In this document: positions 27,524 to 37,509 of the stretch, one piece after another
How the letters are laid out: every line of letters starts with the position of its first letter
Numbering within the stretch: position 1 is the first letter of the stretch
Source: Rhizobium tumorigenes
GTDB lineage: Bacteria > Pseudomonadota > Alphaproteobacteria > Rhizobiales > Rhizobiaceae
Assembly (NCBI RefSeq): GCF_003240565.2
Contig: NZ_CP117255.1
Span: 434,001-498,000, forward strand
DNA: 64,000 bases
Direction: 5' to 3'
The notes under the pieces: model-generated
Databases searched by the model: none
The model's input: only the letters and a program-made list of their open reading frames with translations
Told to the model about the DNA's origin: nothing
Position numbers and translations under genes: made by a program

Positions 27524-28774
27524 TTACTTCTCGAGCGAGACCACCACTTCGACGTGGGATGTCCAGAGGAACTGGTCGATCGGTGTCACCTTGGTGATGC
27601 GATAGCCGGCCTCGACGAGGATGGCGAGGTCGCGCGCAAGGGTCAGGGGATTGCAGGATACCGCGACGATCTTCTTGACCGCTGAACGCGCCAGTTCCTT
27701 GACCTGCGCTTCGGCGCCCGCGCGCGGCGGATCGAAGACGACGGCGTCAATATATTTGAACTCCGCCGTCATCAGCGGCCGGCGGAACAGGTCGCGACGC
27801 TCCGTGCTGACGGGCTTCAGGCCCTGCGTGGTGCGGGCGGCAAGATCGAGTGCCGCCAGCGCCTTGCCGTCGGATTCGGCGGCATGGACGCGGCCGAGAC
27901 GGGCAAGCCGCAGCGCAAAGGTGCCGGAGCCGGCGAACAGATCGACGATGCGCTTGGCCTTGCCGATATGGGCGACAACCAGATCGGCCATGACGTCTTC
28001 GGCCTGCTTGGTCGCCTGGGTGAATGCACCGGGCGGTGGCGAGACCTGCACGCCGCTGAAATCGATCATCGGCTTGGTCTTCTCGAGGATGATCTCGTCG
28101 TTCAGCGAAATGCGGGCGATGCCGCGAAGCGACAGGATGGTTTCGATGGCGGCGCGGCGCTGCTCGTCCGAGAGCGCCTTGATGCCGTCGACGGAGATGT
28201 CGAGGCCGGCCGGCGTTTCCAGCACGCTGATGCGGAAAGCTTCTGCGTTGATCGACAGCGCCTTTGCCACCATGCGGATCGCCGGCAGCTTGCCGACGAT
28301 ATCCGGTGACGAGATGGGACATTCCTCGATGGCGACAATGTGATGGCTGTCAGCCTGGTTGAAGCCGATCAGCACGTCCTTCTCGGTGCGGCGTGCGGCA
28401 AACACAACGCGCCGGCGCTGGCCCGGATGGGCCGCCACGAGGTCGTCGACCTCAGGCGTCAGGCCCTTCGATTTCAACGCGTCGATTACCAGCTGCCGCT
28501 TGAACGCCCGGTATGGCACATCGGCGTAGTGCTGCAGCGTGCAGCCACCGCAGGTGCCGTTGATGCCATCGGGACCGAAGTGCCGGCACGGCGGCTCCTG
28601 CCGGTCGGGCGACGCCTTGAGGACCGACATCAACGTGCCCTTGTCCTTGATCCGGGCAATCGCGACGCTCTCGCCGGGCAGGGTGAAGGGCACGAAGATC
28701 GGGCCGTTGGCATCATGGGCGATACCATCGCCCTGGCCGCCAAGCTTGTTGATGGTAACTGTTTCGGCGCTCAT
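27524..28774 (-). CDS. RNA m5U methyltransferase (RlmD/TrmA family)
   Basis: A 416-residue class I SAM-dependent RNA methyltransferase. An N-terminal TRAM-like beta barrel (about 1-60, INKLGGQGDGIAHDANGPIFVPFTLPG) is followed by a cysteine cluster typical of 4Fe-4S binding (CRHFGPDGINGTCGGCTLQH, about 72-91), a Rossmann core with VDLFAGSGTFAL (about 273-284), DPPRAGAEAQV and the catalytic Cys segment VSCNPLTLARDLAIL (about 375-389). It is likely to modify uridine in 23S rRNA or tRNA. Its start codon overlaps the tlyA stop by four bases (ATGA), so the two are translationally coupled. Confidence 0.92.
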   Translation of the reverse strand: MSAETVTINKLGGQGDGIAHDANGPIFVPFTLPGESVAIARIKDKGTLMSVLKASPDRQEPPCRHFGPDGINGTCGGCTLQHYADVPYRAFKRQLVIDALKSKGLTPEVDDLVAAHPGQRRRVVFAARRTEKDVLIGFNQADSHHIVAIEECPISSPDIVGKLPAIRMVAKALSINAEAFRISVLETPAGLDISVDGIKALSDEQRRAAIETILSLRGIARISLNDEIILEKTKPMIDFSGVQVSPPPGAFTQATKQAEDVMADLVVAHIGKAKRIVDLFAGSGTFALRLARLGRVHAAESDGKALAALDLAARTTQGLKPVSTERRDLFRRPLMTAEFKYIDAVVFDPPRAGAEAQVKELARSAVKKIVAVSCNPLTLARDLAILVEAGYRITKVTPIDQFLWTSHVEVVVSLEK

Positions 28775-29526
28775 GGCTTGCGTCCCGCCAATAGGAATTC
28801 GTGATTTCCGTCGCCGCCGGCAATCGGCGAGGGGATAAGGCCAAGCGTTTCCCAGCCCATTTCGTCCACCAGCCAGCGCTCGAGGTCGGCCGCCACATCG
28901 GGCGCCGTTTCCGGCAGTTTCAAAAGGCCCGCCTTGCTGACAGCTTCGCGCCCGGCCTCGAACTGCGGCTTGACCAGCAGCACGCAGAAGGCGCCGGCTT
29001 CGGTAAGCTCGAGGGCCGGCACCAGCGCCAGCTTCAGCGAGATGAACGATACATCCGAAACGATGAAGGTAATGGCGCGATTGTCGATATCGTCCGATGT
29101 CAGGTAGCGGGCGTTAAGGCCCTCGATGCTGGTGACGCGCTCGTCGCCGGCGACGCGCGGATGGATCTGGCCGTGGCCGACATCAATGGATGTGACATGT
29201 GCGGCGCCGCGCTGAAGCAGCACTTCGGTGAAGCCGCCGGCGGATGCGCCGACGTCCAGACAGTCGTGACCGGCCGGATCGAGCTTGAAATGGTCGAGCG
29301 CCGCGACCAGCTTCAGCGCCGCGCGCGAAACGTAGTCCTGTGCGGGATCGTCGATTTCGAGCACGACATCGTCGGCAAACGTCATGCTTGCCTTGGTGAT
29401 GACCTTGCCGTCGACCTTGACGGTGCCGCGCTGGATGGCGTCACGGGCGCGCGACCGGCTGGCCACGAGGCCTCGCGACAGGACAAGCTGATCGAGACGG
29501 TGCTGGGGAGGGAATTGTTCTGACAT
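28771..29526 (-). CDS. tlyA: TlyA-family rRNA methyltransferase
   Basis: A 251-residue protein with an N-terminal S4 RNA-binding domain (about 8-65, RLDQLVLSRGLVASRSRARDAI) and an FtsJ-like methyltransferase domain with DVGASAGGFTEVLLQRGA (about 92-109) and VSDVSFISLKL. In mycobacteria TlyA 2'-O-methylates 16S and 23S rRNA and is needed for capreomycin sensitivity; older annotation calls it hemolysin A. It precedes the m5U methyltransferase in a two-gene operon. In rhizobial relatives, as I recall, tlyA sits right after dxs; here four other genes lie between them. Confidence 0.92.
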   Translation of the reverse strand: MSEQFPPQHRLDQLVLSRGLVASRSRARDAIQRGTVKVDGKVITKASMTFADDVVLEIDDPAQDYVSRAALKLVAALDHFKLDPAGHDCLDVGASAGGFTEVLLQRGAAHVTSIDVGHGQIHPRVAGDERVTSIEGLNARYLTSDDIDNRAITFIVSDVSFISLKLALVPALELTEAGAFCVLLVKPQFEAGREAVSKAGLLKLPETAPDVAADLERWLVDEMGWETLGLIPSPIAGGDGNHEFLLAGRKP

Positions 29527-29956
29527 GGCCTGTCCATGACCGCCAATGCCCTCAGTTGCAAGCTTTTTATATGTCTCAAGCCGATCTCAGCCTGTTTGCA
29601 ACGCCTGCCGGCCTGGAATCCGCTTGCGTCACGAACTGACCGGCAGGGGATATAGGCGCAGGCATCACGAAGTCCGGGCGACGACCTCCCCAATGACCGC
29701 GATGGCTTTCGTGTCTGCCGGAATGCTCGGGGATCGTGCTGCGGCGCAACCGGTGCGCAACCGAAGTTAAACGATTGGAAAGCTATGAGCGTTAACGTTG
29801 CGGCCAATGCGATGGTCTCTTAAGGGCCAAGCCCGCCATGATGGCATCTGCCAGGTCGCGCCTATCCGATCATGTTTCATCAATTTGACCTTTCGTCGTG
29901 TCCCAGGGCGCAGCGAGGGATGTTCTCCGAGGACAGCGCTCAGGAGGCGCTTGGCG
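29527..29956. other. Intergenic region between tlyA and the chemoreceptor gene
   Basis: A 430-base gap with divergent genes on both sides and no credible coding sequence. It contains a short direct repeat (GCGCAACCG at 29744-29752 and 29755-29763) and should carry both promoters. No riboswitch or RNA gene was recognised. Confidence 0.5.
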
Positions 29957-31957
29957 ATGTCTGTTAAAAATCTTTCCCTGAATGGCAAGCTGGCGATTAC
30001 TTTCGTCGCGCTCATTCTGCTTTTCGTTTCCGTCTCGGCCTTCGTCTATTCGAAGGCACGCGTCTCGGCCGCAGCCGCCATCGAACAGGCGCAGTCACAG
30101 AAATTCGTCAACCTCGTCGACGACTCCCTGCAGGCCATGCTGGAGCAGGCGGTCAATCTGCGCGGCTTTCTGCTGTTCCGCAGCAACAGCACCTATGGCG
30201 ATCTCTTCGCCAACCGGGAGCGCATGCTGAAAAGCATCACGGCTGCCAAGGATGCCGCCGGCGGCCATGCCGATATGCAGCAGGCCCTCGATACCATGCA
30301 GAAGACGGCAGACCTCTATTTCCATCAGCTGGCCGAGCCCCAGGCGAAGGCCCGCAAGGAAACCGAGATGCCGGTCGACCAGATCGTCAAGATCGGTGTC
30401 AATGAAGCCAAGGGCCAGCTGGACGGTTTCCGCGATGCCGCAGCCAAGGTCAAGCAGATTGCCCGCACCCAGGCCGATGTACTGGCCGCGACGCAGGCGA
30501 AAGCCAACAGCGACCTGAGCTGGACGCTGATCCTCGGCGGTATCGTTGCCTCGCTTGCTGCCGCTATCCTCGCCTTTCTCCTGTCGCGCACCATCGTCAA
30601 GCCCATCGTCGGCATGACGGCGGCCATGGGTCGGCTGGCCGGCGGCGACAATAACGTCGAGGTCCCTGGCTCCGGACGCGGCGACGAGGTTGGCCGGATG
30701 GCCGAAGCGGTGCTGGTGTTCAAGGACGCCGCAATCGAGAAGCTGCGTCTTTCCGGCGAAACCGAGCGCATGCGCAGCGACGCCGAGCGCCGCCGCCACA
30801 TGGACGACGACCAGAAGGCCCGCGAAGAGGCAGAACTGCGTTTCGCAATGGACGCGCTGGCCGCCGGCCTGTCGACATTGGCAAGCGGCGATGTCGCTGC
30901 CCGCCTCGAGCAGGTCTTCGCCCCGCAATTCGACAGCGTCCGCATCGACTTCAACAATGCCGCTGAAAAGCTCGACGTGACGCTGCAGTCGGTCGGCGAC
31001 AATGCCTCGGCCATCAGTGCCGGTGCCGACGAGATCCGGACCGCCGCCGATGACCTTGCGCGCCGTACCGAGCAGCAGGCAGCCTCGGTAGAGGAGACGG
31101 CCGCAGCGCTGGAGCAGGTGGTGACGACCGTGCGCGACTCCGCCAAGCGCGCCGAAGACGTCGGCCATCTCGTCGAGCGCGCCCGCCTTGGCGCCGAGCG
31201 CTCCGGCGACGTCGTCCGCAAGGCGGTTTCGGCGATGCACGAAATCGAAAAATCATCGGGCGAAATCAGCAACATCATCAGCGTCATCGATGACATTGCC
31301 TTCCAGACCAACCTTCTGGCTCTCAACGCCGGTGTCGAGGCTGCGCGTGCCGGCGAGGCTGGCAAGGGCTTTGCCGTCGTCGCCCAGGAAGTCCGCGAAC
31401 TCGCCCAGCGCTCGGCAAAAGCTGCCAAGGAGATCAAGGCGCTGATCAACACGTCGGGCACGCAGGTCAACGCCGGCGTTGCGCTCGTCGGAGAAACCGG
31501 CAAGGCGCTGGAGGCGATCGTTTCCGAAGTCCGCGAGATCAACCAGAACATCGCCGCGATCGTCATCTCGACCCGCGAACAGTCGACCGGCCTTCAGGAG
31601 ATCAACCTCGCCGTCAACGCCATGGACCAGGGCACCCAGCAGAACGCGGCCATGGTCGAGGAGCAGACGGCTGCAAGCCATTCGCTCGCAAGCGAAGCCA
31701 GCGCCCTCGACGACCTCCTGCGCCAGTTTAAGCTGAGCAGGGGTCGTCTGCCACAGATATCGAAGCCCGCCGCCTTCGCCCCGAAGCCTGCAATGGCACC
31801 CCGGCCCGCTGCGTCCAGAATTACCGCCGCCACAGACCGCACCCGCGCGGTAACCTCGCCGGCACGGGCCCTTGGCCAGACCCTCGCCAAAGCCTTCAGC
31901 GGCGGCAAGCCATCCCCCGCCAGCGCCCCGGCCCAGGAAAACTGGGAAGAATTCTGA
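29957..31957 (+). CDS. Methyl-accepting chemotaxis protein
   Basis: A 666-residue transmembrane chemoreceptor that passes ligand signals to CheA/CheW. TM1 is near residues 11-32 ([20 protein letters not shown]), followed by a helical periplasmic CHASE3-like domain (about 35-190, with [16 protein letters not shown]), TM2 (about 194-215), a HAMP domain (about 216-270) and a long cytoplasmic coiled coil. The conserved hairpin tip [19 protein letters not shown] lies near 450. The extreme C-terminus is NWEEF, a pentapeptide like the NWETF tether that binds CheR and CheB. AGGAGG lies nine bases before the ATG; the frame continues upstream but without a comparable start. No other chemotaxis gene is nearby. 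Confidence 0.95.
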   Translation: MSVKNLSLNGKLAITFVALILLFVSVSAFVYSKARVSAAAAIEQAQSQKFVNLVDDSLQAMLEQAVNLRGFLLFRSNSTYGDLFANRERMLKSITAAKDAAGGHADMQQALDTMQKTADLYFHQLAEPQAKARKETEMPVDQIVKIGVNEAKGQLDGFRDAAAKVKQIARTQADVLAATQAKANSDLSWTLILGGIVASLAAAILAFLLSRTIVKPIVGMTAAMGRLAGGDNNVEVPGSGRGDEVGRMAEAVLVFKDAAIEKLRLSGETERMRSDAERRRHMDDDQKAREEAELRFAMDALAAGLSTLASGDVAARLEQVFAPQFDSVRIDFNNAAEKLDVTLQSVGDNASAISAGADEIRTAADDLARRTEQQAASVEETAAALEQVVTTVRDSAKRAEDVGHLVERARLGAERSGDVVRKAVSAMHEIEKSSGEISNIISVIDDIAFQTNLLALNAGVEAARAGEAGKGFAVVAQEVRELAQRSAKAAKEIKALINTSGTQVNAGVALVGETGKALEAIVSEVREINQNIAAIVISTREQSTGLQEINLAVNAMDQGTQQNAAMVEEQTAASHSLASEASALDDLLRQFKLSRGRLPQISKPAAFAPKPAMAPRPAASRITAATDRTRAVTSPARALGQTLAKAFSGGKPSPASAPAQENWEEF

Positions 31958-31986
31958 GAACTGGCTGATAAATCCGAGTTCAACGA

Positions 31987-32014
31987 AAAGGGCGGTGCAG
32001 CAGCATCGCCCTTT
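31987..32014. terminator. Bidirectional hairpin between the chemoreceptor and AraC genes
   Basis: Arms 31987-31998 and 32003-32014 form a 12-bp stem with one G:T pair and a 4-base loop (AAAGGGCGGTGC and GCATCGCCCTTT). It lies between the two converging stop codons, and the terminal A/T runs allow function on either strand. Confidence 0.75.
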
Positions 32015-32905
32015 CTAGTTTGGCGCGGCGGGTGTGGCGGTGCCGCGCATCCGTGCCACGTCGCGCCGGGGCGTCTCCCGATGGGTGCGGCGATAGTCGC
32101 GGCTGAATTGCGATGGGCTGTCGTAGCCCACCCGAAAGCCAGCTTCCGCTGCCGTCAGTCCTTCGATCATCATCAGCCGCCGTGCCTCCTGAAGACGGAT
32201 CTGCGTCCGGAATTGCAGCGGGCTCATCTCCGTCGTCGTTCGAAAATGCTCGTAGAAAGACGACGGGCTCATGCCGGCGATATTCGCGAGATCCTGGATC
32301 GCGAACGGTGCTTGAAAGTTCCGGCAGATGTAGTCGATAGCGCGGCCGATCTGGTTGAGGCGGCTTTCGCCATTGGCAATCTGCCGCAGCATGGCGCCCT
32401 GCGGCCCGCTCAGGAGGCGATAGAGGATTTCCCGTTCGACGAGCGGTGCCAGCGCCGCCGCTTCCTCCGGTTCGTCCAGCAGCATCAGCATCCTCGCGGC
32501 AGCATCGATGAGCTTCGGCGTCGTGGCGCTAAGGCGTGCCGCCGTGACACTGTCGGCACGCGCCGGTGTCATCGACACCATCTCGGTGAGGATGATGGCG
32601 TCGAACTCGAGCTTGAAACAGAGATACGGTTCGCAGGCGCTGGCCTCGATAACGGCGCCGATGACGGGCAGATCGATGCCGACGACCAGATAATGCGCCG
32701 CGTCGTAGACAAGACTGATCTCGCCGATCACGGCCCGTTTGCGACCTTGGGCGACTATGCAGCAGGAGGGTCGATAGAGCGTGTGGACGGGCTTCGTTTC
32801 GGCCGAAGAGCGGATCAGCCCGACCCGGGGGATAGCAGTATCGTAGCTGCCGTCTTCCGGTGCGTGGCGGTCGATCAATCCTGCGAGTTCGGCAATGCTC
32901 TCCAT
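32015..32905 (-). CDS. AraC-family transcriptional regulator
   Basis: A 296-residue regulator with an N-terminal AraC_N type effector domain (about 25-180, TLYRPSCCIVAQGRKRAVIG and YLVVGIDLPVIGAV) and a C-terminal double helix-turn-helix (about 190-285, with IQDLANIAGMSPSSFYEHFR and AAEAGFRVGYDSPSQFSRDYRR). This N-terminal type is often paired with a neighbouring oxidoreductase and senses small molecules. The divergent SDR gene starts 167 bases away, so the SDR/Atu4866 pair is the likely target. The C-terminal tail is Ala/Pro-rich. Confidence 0.9.
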   Translation of the reverse strand: MESIAELAGLIDRHAPEDGSYDTAIPRVGLIRSSAETKPVHTLYRPSCCIVAQGRKRAVIGEISLVYDAAHYLVVGIDLPVIGAVIEASACEPYLCFKLEFDAIILTEMVSMTPARADSVTAARLSATTPKLIDAAARMLMLLDEPEEAAALAPLVEREILYRLLSGPQGAMLRQIANGESRLNQIGRAIDYICRNFQAPFAIQDLANIAGMSPSSFYEHFRTTTEMSPLQFRTQIRLQEARRLMMIEGLTAAEAGFRVGYDSPSQFSRDYRRTHRETPRRDVARMRGTATPAAPN

Positions 32906-33072
32906 CGTCGCACTCTGTCCCGGCGAAAGCTTGTTGCCAAGACCATGGGGACGCTTTCGGAGGATCGTGCAAGAAATTCGGAAAAGCTATCTACCGCCAT
33001 CTTGGTATTGAAGTCAGTTTGTGGCCAGCGAAGACGGCAATTCCGCCGTCTCATTGCTGGAAGGACATTCGA

Positions 33073-33804
33073 ATGACAGGCATCAGGGACAAGGTGGTTC
33101 TGATCACCGGCGCAAGCAGCGGCATCGGCGCAGCCGTGGCCATAGAACTCGCAGCAGCGGGCGCACGCGTCGTTATCGGCGCAAGGCGCAAGGACCGGCT
33201 CGACGCGCTGAAGACAGAGATCGAAGCCAGCGGTGGAACCGTGCTTTCACAGGCTCTCGATGTCACCAGTCGAAGGAACATGGACGCTTTCGTGGCCGCC
33301 GCCATGGACGCATTCGGTCGTGTCGACGTGCTCGTCAACAATGCCGGGATCATGCCACTGTCGCCGATGGCGTTGCTTAAGGTTGAGGAATGGGACCGTA
33401 TGATCGATGTCAACATCAAGGGCGTCCTATATGGTATCGCCGCCGTGCTGCCGATCATGAACCGGCAGGAGACAGGGCAGATCATCAATGTCTCGTCCAT
33501 CGGTGGGCTCGCCGTGTCGCCGACAGCCGCCGTCTATTGCGCCACGAAATATGCCATCAGGGCCATTTCCGACGGCCTGCGGCAGGAAAACACCAAGCTG
33601 CGCGTCACCTGCGTCTATCCGGGCGTTGTCGAGTCGGAACTGGCGGATGCGATAACCGACCCAGCCACGGCCGAAGCCATGGTCGCCTATCGCAGCATTG
33701 CGTTGAAGCCTGAAGCCATCGCCCGGGCTATTCATCATGTCATCGCCCAGCCCGGGGATGTCGACACGAGCGAGATCGTCGTCCGCCCGACGGCCGCCGC
33801 ATGA
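33073..33804 (+). CDS. Short-chain dehydrogenase/reductase (SDR)
   Basis: A 243-residue classical SDR oxidoreductase. The nucleotide-binding motif GASSGIG lies at about 13-19, the structural NNAG motif at about 87-90 and the catalytic Ser (NVSSIGG, about 138-144) and YCATK (Tyr-x3-Lys, about 155-159). An Arg-Arg-Lys after strand 2 (GARRKDRL) favours NADP(H). The substrate is unknown. The ATG at 33073 matches the family start. It is divergent from the AraC regulator and followed 34 bases later by the Atu4866-like gene, which suggests one regulated unit. Confidence 0.92.
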   Translation: MTGIRDKVVLITGASSGIGAAVAIELAAAGARVVIGARRKDRLDALKTEIEASGGTVLSQALDVTSRRNMDAFVAAAMDAFGRVDVLVNNAGIMPLSPMALLKVEEWDRMIDVNIKGVLYGIAAVLPIMNRQETGQIINVSSIGGLAVSPTAAVYCATKYAIRAISDGLRQENTKLRVTCVYPGVVESELADAITDPATAEAMVAYRSIALKPEAIARAIHHVIAQPGDVDTSEIVVRPTAAA

Positions 33805-33838
33805 CGCAGATCCTTCAGGAAACAAGGAGCTCCGGACA

Positions 33839-34075
33839 ATGCCCCATCCCTATGTCGGCTTGTGGATGACTGCGGATGGCCTCATCCGACACCGTCTTCT
33901 CCCGGACAACCGCTACGATGAAGCCCGTGGACGGCGCGAAAGCGCCTATTGTGGCCGCTACGAGGTAAGCGGCAACCACATCGAATACTGGGACGATACC
34001 GGCTTCACGGCCGATGGCGATTTCATCGACGGCGTGTTGCATCACGCCGGGATGGTGCTCTACCGCACCGGCTGA
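33839..34075 (+). CDS. Atu4866-family small protein
   Basis: A 78-residue soluble protein that resembles the Atu4866 family known from an Agrobacterium structural-genomics target. Typical features are MPHPYVGLWMTADGLIRHRLLP at the start, RYDEARGRRESAYCGRYEV, HIEYWDDTGFTADGDF and HHAGMVLYR at the end. The pattern is a small lipocalin-like beta sandwich. AGGAG is upstream. Proteins of this type often sit next to an SDR and an AraC regulator, as here, so it may bind or help convert the SDR substrate; that is inference. Confidence 0.85.
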   Translation: MPHPYVGLWMTADGLIRHRLLPDNRYDEARGRRESAYCGRYEVSGNHIEYWDDTGFTADGDFIDGVLHHAGMVLYRTG

Positions 34076-34095
34076 CGGAGCACTCGCCTTCCATA

Positions 34096-36012
34096 TCAGC
34101 CGGCGATGCCGGCGATATTCGGACGTCCGAGCGCCTTGAAGACGGTCTGGACGATGTTGGCGCGGTCGAGGCCGGCATAGGCGAGCATCGCCTCGGGCTT
34201 GGCCTGCTCCATCCAGATGTCGGGCATGACGAGCGAGCGGATCTTCAGGCCGATATCGAGCAGGCCGTCTGTAGCGAGGAACTGCAGCACATGGCCTGCA
34301 AAGCCGCCGACGGATCCTTCCTCGATGAGGATCAGCACCTCGTGATGGCGGGCCAGCTGGCGGATCAGCTCGTGGTCCAGCGGTTTTGCAAAGCGGGCGT
34401 CGGCGACCGTCGTCGACAGGCCGGCGGCATCGAGGTCTTCGGCGGCCAGCAGGCTATCGGCCAGCCGCGTGCCGAACGACAGCAGCGCCACCTTCGAGCC
34501 CTGCTTGACGATGCGGCCCTTGCCGATCTGGAGGATCTCCCCACGCTCCGGCAATTCGATGCCGACACCTTCGCCGCGCGGGTAGCGGAACGAGATCGGA
34601 CCGTCGTCATAAGCGGCGGCAGTGCGCACCATATGCTTGAGCTCCGCCTCGTCGGACGCGGCCATGACCACGAAGCCGGGCAGGGTCGCAAGGAAGGTGG
34701 TGTCGAACGAACCGGCATGGGTCGGCCCGTCGGCGCCGACGAAGCCGGCCCGGTCGATGGGGAAGCGCACAGGCAGCCCCTGGATCGCCACATCGTGCAC
34801 CACTTGGTCGTAGGCCCGCTGCAGGAAGGTCGAATACAGCGCCGCAAACGGCTTGAAGCCTTCGGTGGCAAGACCTGCAGCAAAGGTCACAGCATGCTGC
34901 TCGGCGATGCCGACGTCGAAACAGCGCTTCGGAAAGATTTCCGCCAGCTTGTCGAGGCCGGTGCCGTTCGGCATGGCGGCGGTGATGCCGACGATCTTGT
35001 CGTCGAGCTTTGCCTCCTGAACGAGGGCGTCGGCAAAGACGCTGGTATAGCTCGGTGCGTTCGGCTTCACCTTGGCCTGCGTCCCGGTGATGACGTCGAA
35101 CTTGTTGACGCCGTGATACTTGTCGGCAGCAGCTTCGGCTGGCGCATAGCCCTTGCCCTTCTGCGTCACGACATGGATCAGCACCGGCCCTTGCGCATTA
35201 TCGCGGACATTGCGCAAGACCGGCAGCAGGTGCTCGAAGGAATGCCCGTCGATGGGGCCGATATGATAGAATCCCATCTCCTCGAACATCGTGCCACCCG
35301 TCACGTAACCGCGCGCGTGCTCGACGGCGCGGGTGATGGCGCGGTCGACGTTCTTGCCGAGATAGGCGGTCAACTTCTTGCCGATTTCGCGCATGCCCAT
35401 ATAGGTCCGGCCTGAGGCCAGACGCGCCAGATAGGCACTCATGGCGCCCGTCGGCGGCGCGATGGACATGTCGTTGTCGTTGAGGATGACGATCAGCCGT
35501 GCGTCCAGCGCGCCGGCGTTGTTCAGCGCCTCGTAGGCCATGCCGGCAGACATCGCGCCATCGCCGATGATGGCGATAACCTTACGGGCAGTGTCGTCGA
35601 GTTCTGCTGCCACCGCCATGCCGAGGCCGGCCGAGATCGACGTCGAGGAATGGGCCGCGCCGAAGGGATCGTATTCGCTCTCCGCCCGGCGGGTAAAGCC
35701 GGACAACCCGCCCTCCTGACGCAACGTGCGGATACGGTCGCGGCGCCCGGTGAGGATCTTGTGGGGATAGCACTGGTGGCCGACGTCGAAGATCAGCCGG
35801 TCGTTCGGCGTATCGAATACCTTGTGGATGGCAATCGTCAACTCGACAACCCCGAGGCCCGCACCGAGATGGCCGCCGGTGCGCGACACCGCGTCGATCA
35901 TCTCGTCGCGCACTTCGCGCGCAAGCTGCGGCATGTCTCTGTCTTCCAGCTTGCGGAGGTCGGCGGGAAAGTCGACCTGATCCAGCAGCGGCGTCTTTGG
36001 CGATGATGTCAC
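34096..36012 (-). CDS. dxs: 1-deoxy-D-xylulose-5-phosphate synthase
   Basis: Thiamine-diphosphate enzyme that condenses pyruvate and glyceraldehyde 3-phosphate, the entry step of the MEP isoprenoid pathway. At 638 residues the length is normal. The motifs are [14 protein letters not shown] (about 47-60), [16 protein letters not shown] (about 76-91), [18 protein letters not shown] (TPP site, about 150), the pyrimidine domain [17 protein letters not shown] with its catalytic Glu, and a C-terminal transketolase domain. I chose the GTG at 36012 because it gives the family N-terminus ([14 protein letters not shown]) and has GAGG nine bases upstream; a TTG further upstream adds 27 unrelated residues. 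It converges with the Atu4866 gene, 20 bases apart. Confidence 0.96.
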   Translation of the reverse strand: MTSSPKTPLLDQVDFPADLRKLEDRDMPQLAREVRDEMIDAVSRTGGHLGAGLGVVELTIAIHKVFDTPNDRLIFDVGHQCYPHKILTGRRDRIRTLRQEGGLSGFTRRAESEYDPFGAAHSSTSISAGLGMAVAAELDDTARKVIAIIGDGAMSAGMAYEALNNAGALDARLIVILNDNDMSIAPPTGAMSAYLARLASGRTYMGMREIGKKLTAYLGKNVDRAITRAVEHARGYVTGGTMFEEMGFYHIGPIDGHSFEHLLPVLRNVRDNAQGPVLIHVVTQKGKGYAPAEAAADKYHGVNKFDVITGTQAKVKPNAPSYTSVFADALVQEAKLDDKIVGITAAMPNGTGLDKLAEIFPKRCFDVGIAEQHAVTFAAGLATEGFKPFAALYSTFLQRAYDQVVHDVAIQGLPVRFPIDRAGFVGADGPTHAGSFDTTFLATLPGFVVMAASDEAELKHMVRTAAAYDDGPISFRYPRGEGVGIELPERGEILQIGKGRIVKQGSKVALLSFGTRLADSLLAAEDLDAAGLSTTVADARFAKPLDHELIRQLARHHEVLILIEEGSVGGFAGHVLQFLATDGLLDIGLKIRSLVMPDIWMEQAKPEAMLAYAGLDRANIVQTVFKALGRPNIAGIAG

Positions 36013-36162
36013 AGGCTGGAGCCTCTTCTTATGTTCTTGGACGGGCGGCCCGCCATATCCCAAAATAGATCGTTGCGAAAGAAGGCGTTTCAAGGGGCTG
36101 CGGCAAGTTGGTCCCTTTCAGCCTTCGGGCATGGGCCTAGTCAGTTTCCGGCCGCGGCCTCA

Positions 36163-37086
36163 TCAGCCTTCCGGCAGTGGAATGAATTCTTCCTCGTCGC
36201 CAGGGACGATATCGAAGCGGCCGGTGCGCCACTCTTCCTTCGCCTGTTCGATGCGTTCCTTCGAGGAGGATACGAAATTCCACCAGATATAGCGTTTCGA
36301 ACTGAGTGCCGCACCCCCGAAAAGCATCAGGTGACAGCCTTTTTCAGTGGCCGTCAACGTGATCGCGTCTCCCGGGCGAAAGACCAGCAGTTGATCCGCC
36401 TCGAAACGGTCGCCAGCCACCATCAGCGCGCCCGACAGAATGTAGACGGCGCGCTCCTCGTGGTCGGCGCCAAAGGGAAACGAACGGCCGGGTTCGAGCG
36501 CGAGATCGACATAGAGTGTGTCGGAAAACACCTTCACCGGCGATGCCAGGCCGTCGAAGTTGCCGATGATCACCCGCCCGGTGGCGCCGTCGCTGTCGAT
36601 GACAGGCATGGCGCTCTTGTCGGTGTGGGAGAAGGAAGGGTCGATCTCTTCCTTGTCTTCAGGCAAAGCGAGCCAGGTTTGTACGCCCGAGATCGACAGC
36701 GGGTGGCCGCGCAGGTTGTCGGGCGTCCGCTCGGAGTGGACGATGCCCCGGCCTGATGTCATCAGGTTGAGATCGCCGGGCCGGACAATCTTCTCCGTAC
36801 CGAGGCTGTCGAGATGGCGGATTTCGCCATCGAACAGGTAGGTCACTGTGGACAGCCCGATATGGGGATGCGGTCGGACGTCCATCGCCTGATCAGCCCG
36901 CAATACGGCAGGTCCCATCCGGTCGAAAAATATGAACGGCCCGACCAGTCGGCGTCGGCTTGTCGGCAGAGCCCGCCGCACGGAAAAACCGCCGATATCC
37001 GCCGTACGCGGAATGATCAGCTGTTCAATGGCGTTCGAGGCACGGGCATCGCCGGGAAGAGGGTCTTTGCCGGGGAAAAAGGACAT
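36163..37086 (-). CDS. Pirin family protein
   Basis: A 307-residue double-cupin protein. The N-terminal cupin holds the iron ligands in HPHIG (His-x-His) and SGRGIVHSE (His and Glu), as in pirins with quercetin-dioxygenase-like activity. The C-terminal cupin has ERAVYILSGALMVAGDRFEADQLLVF. The protein ends in a segment IWWNFVSSSKERIEQAKEEW that is typical for the family. The exact role in bacteria varies: quercetinase, redox sensor, or regulator of pyruvate metabolism in some species. AGGAG sits upstream of ATG 37086. It lies between dxs and xseB on the same strand, with gaps of 150 and 169 bases. Confidence 0.92.
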   Translation of the reverse strand: MSFFPGKDPLPGDARASNAIEQLIIPRTADIGGFSVRRALPTSRRRLVGPFIFFDRMGPAVLRADQAMDVRPHPHIGLSTVTYLFDGEIRHLDSLGTEKIVRPGDLNLMTSGRGIVHSERTPDNLRGHPLSISGVQTWLALPEDKEEIDPSFSHTDKSAMPVIDSDGATGRVIIGNFDGLASPVKVFSDTLYVDLALEPGRSFPFGADHEERAVYILSGALMVAGDRFEADQLLVFRPGDAITLTATEKGCHLMLFGGAALSSKRYIWWNFVSSSKERIEQAKEEWRTGRFDIVPGDEEEFIPLPEG

Positions 37087-37255
37087 TGGGATCTCCTGTC
37101 GGTGACGGCAGATTACCCGCACATCCGTTGCACGCCCAGCAGAACTTTGCCGCACTTACCGCGCCTGTCGTAAAAGGCAGTGTTCGGGCTCGCCGACAGA
37201 TCTGCAATTTGCAGCGCTGCGTTAGCGGAGGCCGGGTGGGATATCGTGGGAAGCG

Positions 37256-37507
37256 TTACTGGCTGTCCAGCGGCTCGACGCCGACAGGCTTGCCGGCTCG
37301 GTCCAGGCGGATTTTTTCTATGCGATTTTCAGCGGCCGATAACAGCGCTTCGCAATGCTTCTTCAGGGCTTCGCCGCGCTCGTAGATCTCGATGGATTCA
37401 TTCAGCGCCACGTCGCCGCGTTCCAGCCGCGCGACAATGCTTTCGAGTTCGGCAACGGCCTTTTCGAACGAGTAGTCGGACACATCCGGCTTGGCACTGT
37501 CAGTCAT
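37256..37507 (-). CDS. xseB: Exodeoxyribonuclease VII small subunit
   Basis: An 83-residue helical protein that coats the large XseA subunit of exonuclease VII, a single-strand DNA nuclease. The motif [34 protein letters not shown] is characteristic: helix one, the LERGD turn and helix two. I preferred the ATG at 37507, with AAGGG seven bases upstream, over a TTG six bases earlier that overlaps the previous stop codon. The histone-deacetylase-like gene ends two bases upstream, so the two are coupled. The large subunit xseA is not in the window. Confidence 0.93.
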   Translation of the reverse strand: MTDSAKPDVSDYSFEKAVAELESIVARLERGDVALNESIEIYERGEALKKHCEALLSAAENRIEKIRLDRAGKPVGVEPLDSQ

Positions 37508-37509
37508 CG

